Origin: Welwitschia mirabilis
Lineage: Eukaryota > Gnetophyta > Gnetopsida > Welwitschiales
Length of the DNA stretch: 64,000 bases
NCBI GenBank assembly: GCA_051453625.1
Contig: JBOZIK010000001.1
Coordinates: 38,586,724 to 38,650,723, forward strand
Direction: 5' to 3'
Shown here: one piece after another, positions 56,317 through 64,000 of the stretch
Layout of the letters: each line of letters opens with the position of its first letter
How positions within the stretch are numbered: position 1 is the first letter of the stretch
Notes under the pieces: model-generated
What the model saw: the letters and a program-made list of their open reading frames with translations, nothing else
Told to the model about the DNA's origin: nothing
Database searches by the model: none
Position numbers and translations under genes: made by a program

Positions 56317-58389
56317 TGTTGCAGTGTGAATTTATGCAATTTTGAAATCCTTTAGGTAAACCTGTAAATCAAATAACTTACAGAAAACACATACTAGTAT
56401 AGATGGGAGTTCACCCAAATGTCATAATCCTAATGAAGGAACTAGGCTCAGATTTAGAGAATTAATTTCTAAAAGTATTTTTAGTCTTTTTATATTTTAA
56501 TGACTGAAAGTAAATAACAATGTAAAAGCCATGCAAAATGAATGGAGACGAAACACAGTGAATGAAAATGAAAATGTAATGGATTCTACTTAGATGTAAG
56601 TCTTTCTATCACAAGGACTATCTTTTTATAATTTAGATCAATTAAGAAGAGCATTCAACTAGTTCTTAACCAATATAAACTATGAGATCTACCAGGTAGA
56701 ATAATGAACGCAATAGGAAATGGAATGGAAAAGCAATGCAAATCTAATACTAAATAAGGTCAACCTTATCAAAGATTTCCCTTATGATCTATATAAGTCA
56801 TAGAGTGGTCACAATAAACTATGATCAATAAACCATAAGGGACATATAAAATGAAAATGAAATAATAATTATATTAATTCAAAAGAGTATTCAGGAATAT
56901 TACATCCATTATAAACAGAATAACAGCATCTTGATGGAAGAGNNNNNNNNNNNNNNNNNNNNNNNNNNNNNNNNNNNNNNNNNNNNNNNNNNNNNNNNNN
57001 NNNNNNNNNNNNNNNNNNNNNNNNNNNNNNNNNNNNNNNNNNNNNNNNNNNNNNNNNNNNNNNNNNNNNNNNNNNNNNNNNNNNNNNNNNNNNNNNNNNN
57101 NNNNNNNNNNNNNNNNNNNNNNNNNNNNNNNNNNNNNNNNNNNNNNNNNNNNNNNNNNNNNNNNNNNNNNNNNNNNNNNNNNNNNNNNNNNNNNNNNNNN
57201 NNNNNNNNNNNNNNNNNNNNNNNNNNNNNNNNNNNNNNNNNNNNNNNNNNNNNNNNNNNNNNNNNNNNNNNNNNNNNNNNNNNNNNNNNNNNNNNNNNNN
57301 NNNNNNNNNNNNNNNNNNNNNNNNNNNNNNNNNNNNNNNNNNNNNNNNNNNNNNNNNNNNNNNNNNNNNNNNNNNNNNNNNNNNNNNNNNNNNNNNNNNN
57401 NNNNNNNNNNNNNNNNNNNNNNNNNNNNNNNNNNNNNNNNNNNNNNNNNNNNNNNNNNNNNNNNNNNNNNNNNNNNNNNNNNNNNNNNNNNNNNNNNNNN
57501 NNNNNNNNNNNNNNNNNNNNNNNNNNNNNNNNNNNNNNNNNNNNNNNNNNNNNNNNNNNNNNNNNNNNNNNNNNNNNNNNNNNNNNNNNNNNNNNNNNNN
57601 NNNNNNNNNNNNNNNNNNNNNNNNNNNNNNNNNNNNNNNNNNNNNNNNNNNNNNNNNNNNNNNNNNNNNNNNNNNNNNNNNNNNNNNNNNNNNNNNNNNN
57701 NNNNNNNNNNNNNNNNNNNNNNNNNNNNNNNNNNNNNNNNNNNNNNNNNNNNNNNNNNNNNNNNNNNNNNNNNNNNNNNNNNNNNNNNNNNNNNNNNNNN
57801 NNNNNNNNNNNNNNNNNNNNNNNNNNNNNNNNNNNNNNNNNNNNNNNNNNNNNNNNNNNNNNNNNNGAAATGAAGGAGGAAAAAGGTATTTATGGTTTTG
57901 TATTAAGGTTCTAGAAATAAAATCCTAAAAGTTAAAAAAGAAACCCTAACAGCCCACATGGGTTATTTGACCCCATTACAAAGATATTTCTTTTTGACTA
58001 TACAAAAATAGCTGTCATTCTGATTGTCATTAGGATAACATGGGGGATGTCACCCTACATCAAATATCTTCATGCCCCATTGTTAGCCCCACAGCTTCTA
58101 TCCATGTTAGTAGTGTTGTCATCCTACATGTTATGGGGATGACATAGGAGATGATAATCTTTCTTATATCCAATCTCAAAGGTAAATTAGTCTTTTGGAT
58201 TATGAAGTCTTCTTCCAAATATGAAATGTCAGAATAAGCCCGAGAAAATGCCAAAGATGCTAAGAATTACATGTTTTATTGATCATTCTGTCAGATCTTC
58301 ATAGTTATTAGTATTACATCAAAACCTATGTAAATGTCCTGAAAAAGCACTCAAAATACACTATCAAATTCCTATAAATTGGCATCACA
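56317..58389 (-). repeat. GypA3 5' LTR with internal gap
   Basis: Aligns with 51978-53318 on both sides of a 924-N gap (56943-57866). The other LTR has only about 100-120 bases between the matching points, so the gap is oversized or hides an insertion. Dyad motifs are near 58010 and 58117. Confidence 0.8.
56943..57866. other. Assembly gap in GypA3 5' LTR
   Basis: Run of N. Confidence 0.95.
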
Positions 58390-58394
58390 ATAGG

Positions 58395-59600
58395 TAATCA
58401 AAAGTGATTAATGAAATAGATGCCTCTTTAATGTGATTCACTTTTAGATATAAGGGTCATATCTTTGGTAGAGATGTGATCAATTTCTAGATTGTGATTA
58501 AGACTTAAAATTGAAAAAAATATTTCACTTAATCATCTCATGATTTTAGATTTCTTATGTAAAAATTAATTGCATTCTCATAACAATTTTAGGAAAAATT
58601 AATTCAATTTTTGTTTATATATGCAATCATCACTTAACATTCTTTTGGGGTTCACTCGATTAATTTTTAATACTATTGTGGATTGGATACACTATTTGAA
58701 TCATAAATGTGAGAAATATCCTCTTGAATTATCTATACCTCTCTATTATAGTTTTATTACTTTTTGAACATCTTTTTGTGTCAGAATGATTTGGATAGAT
58801 CATTTGAATTATGAATGTAGTTAAGATTCCTTTCAAATTCATTGTACCATTTAAGTCTTTTTTTTTTCATCTCAATTTAACAAGTTTTCTTTGTATGATA
58901 AATAGATCCTTTTTTACTTATGAATGTGAGCAAGATCCCCTCAAAAGTTGACTATGCCTTATAACTTATCGTTTTCTCCTCCTTGTCTCTTACTAGTGAA
59001 AATCTCAAAAGGTAAGTTTTATGTATTATTAGATTACCTTACACTAGTATTTATGACTAAAATCATGGCCAACATATGTATCACCCTTTAAGATGATCAT
59101 ACTTGAAAAGATTAACATGAAGATTTCATATCCAACATGTCAATATATTATTTTGACACTAATTTTTTTTGAGAAAGTACATTTTTTTTAATACTTATGA
59201 TGAATAAAATGCATGAAAGTCCATAAATAATAAATTGATAGAAATCACATAAAATCTATGGCTTTATAGCATATTAAGTTGGTAGATCATAGTAAGATAA
59301 ATCACACCAACTTTATTACATTATGGAATATAGTCTACTTAAATAATAACTTAGACTTAATTAATCTCATTAAAAGTATGAATATCTTATATTATTAGAA
59401 AGGAAAGAATAATAATTAATTACAAAAATGATCAATATTAAAAAATGGTTGCTAAAATATACCTTAAAATCAAATTGATATATGTTACATCAACTTGATT
59501 AGATGTTATTTGGAGGATCCAACTCTATGTAGCTAAGTTATATCACTACATGATAGTAGGCAACTAAAATAAATAATTTTTAATATGCTTAGCAAAGATA
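58395..59600. other. AT-rich DNA with an old tandem repeat
   Basis: No coding signal. Three diverged units of about 107-115 bases start near 58682, 58789 and 58899, each with a TTTGAAT-ATGAATGT---AAGAT-CC---CAAATT core. Confidence 0.45.
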
Positions 59601-60260
59601 TTATTACTACCAAAGAATAATTTGACTTTTTTGATACCTCCTCCTTTATTGTCGAATACAACATATTACATCCTCATAACAGATCTCATCTGAATGATCA
59701 TGATTTGATAAAACATCCTCCTAATGTCAAATATCATAACAAGAGTAGGTCTTTCCAAAATGAATAATCAGCTCCATTTGCTGAATGCCATTAGTCTTAG
59801 TTGAAGTAAAAACTACTTTAAAAGAATTCTTCTTTTAAAAAGAGTAAATTAAATGTTCATATTATAAAAGATAAGGTTATGTTACTAGTTATTGTTAGAT
59901 ACCTGGGAATAAAATTAAAGCTACTCCTAAGTTATGTATAACTAGAAACATACCTCATGACAAATCTTAGATTCTAGATACAAGTGTAATTAGGCATATA
60001 ATGTGTAGGTGTAACTACTTTAATGATTCCATGACACAACTACCTAATTTTAATTGGTTAACAAAAGTTTAAGTCATGTAGAAGGTCATGATTTAATTAG
60101 CTTTAAATTGTATTTTCTCTCTCATGGAATGATCTTTTATGTTTTGTATGTTTCTTATTTGAGGTCGCATCTTTTCTTACTTTCAACACTAGTTTAAGAA
60201 AATCATTTAATTTCGATGAAAAGGTATTCTATCAATATTTTTTATAAATACATTAAGAGG
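59601..60260 (+). pseudogene. Copia gag-protease remnant
   Basis: Plus strand. At about 59850-59900 a zinc knuckle reads CSYYKR, stop, GYVTSYC (Cys and His of CX2CX4HX4C partly replaced), followed by PGNKIKATPKLCITRNIPHD, a stop for Trp, and ILDTSVIRHIMC, the Copia protease start (W-LDSGATDHM) with the Asp kept and Gly lost. QLPNFNWLTKV and FSLM-SFMFCMFL then fit the following block up to the VLYVP region. No LTR was found for it, and no integrase follows. Confidence 0.7.
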
Positions 60261-63200
60261 AATATTTTTAAACATCTTTTTAAAAATGGAAAAGGGGATT
60301 ATTTGGGAATTTATATTATATTAAATGGGTAGACTTTTAAAGAAGGAAGCATGAGAATTAAAACAGCATAATAACCCATCATTATTTATAAAACCCCTGT
60401 AACATCTACAAGAAAATTCATAAAGAAGATCCTAAGCAGGTCAAGGCTCCATCAAGAGAAAAAAGTAAAAGAAAAGATACCTTAACTAAAAGTGAAGACC
60501 TAAGACCTTGCCCTATGAGAAGAACAAAGAAAGATGCTAACTTAATTGGGATAAGAAAAGAAGTCAGTCCAATTGATTAAGAAAATGAAAAAACTAGATT
60601 TGAAGGAAGACCAACCTTTTACCATTAAAAAAAATAGCTTGGAAATAGGAGATATATTCTTGCATGTATATATTAAGGGGCTAACAAATGGATGAGGAAA
60701 ATTGATGAATCCAAAATATGATGTATCTTTGTATTTAATATTAACTTGTTTTAATTATAAAGTTATAATTATCATTTAACTTAATTATAAATTTTTATGT
60801 TAGTAGGTTAGTGGTTAATTGCTAAGCATAAATTATATTAATCAATGTTGTAGTTACAATTATTACTTAACATGAAGATAAAAATAGAATGAAAAAAATA
60901 AAATTTAGAAAAACCTAATAAATGTAGCTAACTTTGAGAAGAAAGAAAAGGAACTAATTACTAAAAGAAATGTATTGGGATATAAATAATGGAGACTAGA
61001 TTTATAAGACATATTTAGGCAAGTAAAAAGACCAGGAATGGTGCTTTGCATGAGATTCGCTGAGGTAGTCCATAGAACGTCCAATGCTCCTTGCGAAGGA
61101 AAAACATGCATTAACCCAAGATTTAATGATTTATGTTTAAAAAAATATTATATAATCAATTGATTTAATATAATAAATGCATAATGTTTAATGCTAAGTG
61201 TTATACTTGTGTAGCAACATTTCATGTTAATGAAAAATTTAAAAGTTATTATTTATGTTGTCTTTATTATCACATTAGTTAAAAAAGTATTGTTTTATCT
61301 ATTTTTCCTATAGTATGTGCTACTAAACATATGTTGAGATATTTTTAATGTTTAAAAATAAGTGCTATTTTATCATTTTAATTTAATTGCATGAATGAAC
61401 TTACATTTTCCTCCTTAAAAACATGTATATTTTGTATATAATAACAATGAGTTAGCCTTAAAAGTATTCAAGTTTTTCTTTATCAAGATTTTATCTTGGT
61501 AATGAAATTTGAATTAAGTTGGTTGAAGATTTAATCATCTTAGCTAGTTCCATAGTAACTGAATGAATTAAACATCAATTTTTAAAATGATGATATCATG
61601 CTTCGAGCATTCATGGATTTATTTGGATGCTTAACATAATAATTTAACTCGACATAAGGAAATCAAACATACATAATTTATAATAAAGCATAGATAAATC
61701 TCCTAGATTAAATTGCATATATAGTAGAAGTATATAGTGTCAAATTGATGGATCACTCTCACATAAACTATTTTGCAAATATTATATATTACTTTATCAA
61801 ACTATTACTTTATATGATAAAATAACTATCTCTAAGTGAGTTTCATGTAAATATCACACGACAAAAATTAAATATTAAGTAGTACATGTGTAAAAAGAAT
61901 AAAATTCAGAAGATGTGAAAATATGTTAAATAAAAAGTAAATCAACTTTTGTAAACATTCACTATTAATTTAATGACCATTTATAACTCAATGAATGATT
62001 TAGAACGTTCAAATAGTTATAACTACTTAAGTAATTATTAAGTAAAAATAAATTTCCATGAAAACTTATTATCTAAGATAATGCAAAATGGATGGATATG
62101 ATAATTCAAACATACTATTCCATTTTATACTAATAGTTCAACAACTTATAATCACAACATAACATTTTGAAAATAGGATTCTTCAAACTAACAATGTAAA
62201 ATGAATGACTTTAATAATATTTTCACTAAATATTCATACATTTTACTTGGACAATAACTCTTAATTAAGCCTAAATTAAGTCATAAAAGAAATGTAACAT
62301 CTAAATTAGCTATGAATTAATAATAAGTAATGGAAAAAAACACATCAAAGTGTATGTAATCAAAGTAAAACTTAGTCAGTTTCATGATATTTTAACTGAA
62401 AGAAACATAGGAAAGAAATGGAACAAAGAGAAAAGAAAGATAATAAACTCCAAAAAGGAAACTTATATCTTTCCACAACTCTTAAAATACTTATAATATG
62501 TTTTAAAACAAGTTTTTAAAACTAAATATTTAAGATTAAATAAAACTGATTAAAACAAATAAGATACAAACTCACTAGAAAATTCTGCCAAAACTTACAA
62601 TTAGCCCTACTTTAACCTAAAATATTAAGAGATGTATCAAACTTATAAGAAAATGGATTTCATATTTTGAAAGTACTCAAATTATACTATAACACAATAT
62701 CTTAAACATTTTGAAAACATGTCAATATTAATGGAAAATTTTAATAAGAAAAAATAGGAAAATTAAGATCTCATAGTATAAAAAACTTTCTAAGTAAAAT
62801 TGCAACTTTGGTATAAATGGTTAAAAATGGAATTTTGAAGGATAAATTGGGGTTTAAACTCATAATACATAAAAGTTTATAAATCATGATAGGAATCTAC
62901 TAATAAAATGTTAGAGAAATTGGAGTTGTAAAGAAAGTGACACAGTCAAATAAGCACTAAAATTAACTAGTTCTACCTCAGTTTGAGACAATAGCAAGAG
63001 ACAAAAGTGCTAATGTGATAATCAAAAATTTCAATTTCAAAATTTAGTATATCAAATATTTCCATGATAAATTTAAGTTATAGGAAAGTAGAAAAGAGAA
63101 ATTCATCATCCATTACTTATGAAGAAAGATGTAATCTTGAGAAACTGTACTAGAAGTAATAAGAAGAATAGATGAAAGAAGAGAGAAAATAAATATAAAA

Positions 63201-64000
63201 CATGATTTATTTGACAAAACGTTACCAACCATGAAAAATTAGCCAATTGTATGATAGGAACTAAATTTTCTACAATTCTGTTAGTGCTAAATATGTAACA
63301 TGCTCTATGAAGTCTAATTGAATTGAAAGAAATATATGATATAAATGCACAAATCAAGTAAACATAAGAATAGAAAACATCAATAAAAATAACAATTATT
63401 AGTTTCAAATGCAATCACAACCATTTCCATTAATCTTCAATCCATATTCTTGCAAGATCTGATGCCTTATTCCCATCTTACATCACCCATTCACATGCAC
63501 TTTAGCATCCTTATAATGCTCTCTAGATGGATGAAATTGGAGAAAAGGATACGGAAAATGATTTTAAGAGGACATGGGAAGCTAAAAATGGATATACATG
63601 TTAGCAGTGGATGGAAATAAAGAATAGAGTACACTTCCAAAGTTGATATAGAGAGAAGATTAGCATGGAAGTAGATAAATAAGAGATAGAATGTAGATAA
63701 AAGTTCCTTTCAATGCTTGAAAGTCAAATTTAAAGCATGTACTTGGCTTATGATGTAACTTGATGTATAGTTTGGAATTAAGAAGGGTCTTTATAAATGC
63801 ACTATGTTTAGTTTTAGGTGAAGAGTTTGTCATGACTTACACTTTTTACCATGTGATTTACATTAAGAAATTGTTAATAGTTACATGATGCTAGAGTGCT
63901 AATTTGTATTAGGAAATGGGACTATAATACCATAATAGTTACACTAGGAAGCATAAAAATATAAAATTACAAATTAATACAATTTTAATTATTTTAACTA
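60261..64000. other. Unassigned AT-rich DNA
   Basis: No convincing gene or element. 60370-60640 has a purine-rich, lysine-coding look (LRPCPMRRTKKDANLIGIRK on the plus strand), possibly a gag end, but no domain is recognised. The 102-codon minus frame at 63106-63414 is hydrophobic, low in complexity and probably chance. 63420-63880 is somewhat less AT-rich and unassigned. Confidence 0.4.

Larger units (their letters stand above)
51978..58389 (-). mobile_element. GypA3, LTR-gag-LTR element without pol
   Basis: Two LTRs of one family (51978-53318 and 56317-58389) enclose only 3.0 kb that contains a leader, a primer site and gag, ending before protease. Flanks ATACG and ATAGG agree in four of five bases, suggesting a target-site duplication, though the exact LTR edge is uncertain by a few bases because ATAG also follows the inner edge at 53318. 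Orientation is minus from gag and primer site. It looks like a gag-only derivative mobilised by relatives. Confidence 0.78.

Noticed and set aside
63106-63414. 102-codon hydrophobic minus-strand frame
   Set aside because: AT-rich low-complexity Phe/Ile/Leu/Tyr run with no motif, neighbour or start context. Such frames arise by chance in DNA of this composition.
1-64000. tRNA, rRNA, CRISPR array, bacterial operon or organelle insert
   Set aside because: Nothing of the kind was recognised by reading. tRNA-like words here are retrotransposon primer sites, and spaced repeats are LTR, minisatellite or subterminal repeats.

Overview
This window is plant nuclear DNA: AT-rich, heterochromatin-like and built almost entirely of decayed retrotransposons and a CACTA DNA transposon. 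No intact protein-coding gene, rRNA or tRNA was recognised. The plant assignment rests on the element families (Ty3/gypsy of the Athila/Tat type with a tRNA-Asp primer site, long-LTR Copia elements with a UBN2-type gag, a CACTA element with CACTACAAG ends) and on captured pieces of plant genes. The species cannot be told from the sequence. Fifteen N gaps break the window: five are 590-930 bases and the rest are exactly 10 or 100. Names used here: GypA1-3 (Athila/Tat-like), Chromo1 (second gypsy lineage), CopA/B/C (Copia), CACTA-A/B/C.

Layout from the left. 1-4997 is GypA2 on the minus strand (protease, gag, tRNA-Asp primer site, 5' LTR). It sits inside the reverse transcriptase of Chromo1, also minus (4998 to about 11220: RT start, protease, gag, tRNA-iMet primer site, an LTR of nearly 3 kb). 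Chromo1 abuts the pol gene of GypA1 on the plus strand. GypA1 pol runs 11227-13691 (RT, RNase H, integrase), is broken in the integrase by CopA, resumes at 47459 and ends in a truncated 3' LTR near 50730.

CopA (13692-47453) is flanked by CACAA/CGCAA, and the GypA1 integrase reads on across the excised junction. Inside CopA are CopB (15347-22336), a Copia element without integrase/RT/RNase H but with an extra downstream ORF, and, in the CopA 3' LTR, an 18.3-kb CACTA unit (28061-46406) bounded by a perfect TGT duplication that exactly splits the LTR. The CACTA unit is a composite: a left-end copy (A), an internal copy (B), remnants of a gypsy and a Copia element, and a right-end copy (C). Copies share captured gene fragments: cytochrome b5 exon 1, an ALY/REF (THO4) RRM piece, the last two exons of a phytol/farnesol kinase, and, in C, a PORR-domain piece. 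No CACTA transposase is visible.

The right part holds a minus-strand Copia integrase remnant cut by GypA3 (51978-58389, minus; two LTRs around gag only), then AT-rich unassigned DNA with a Copia gag/protease remnant at 59600-60260.

The order of nesting gives relative ages: GypA1 before CopA, CopA before CopB and the CACTA unit. Decay is dominated by C-to-T and G-to-A changes (Gln and Trp codons turned to stops, Cys to Tyr, primer sites altered only by transitions), as expected for methylated silent DNA. Several copies end at 100-N gaps, so the order inside the CACTA unit should be treated with some caution.
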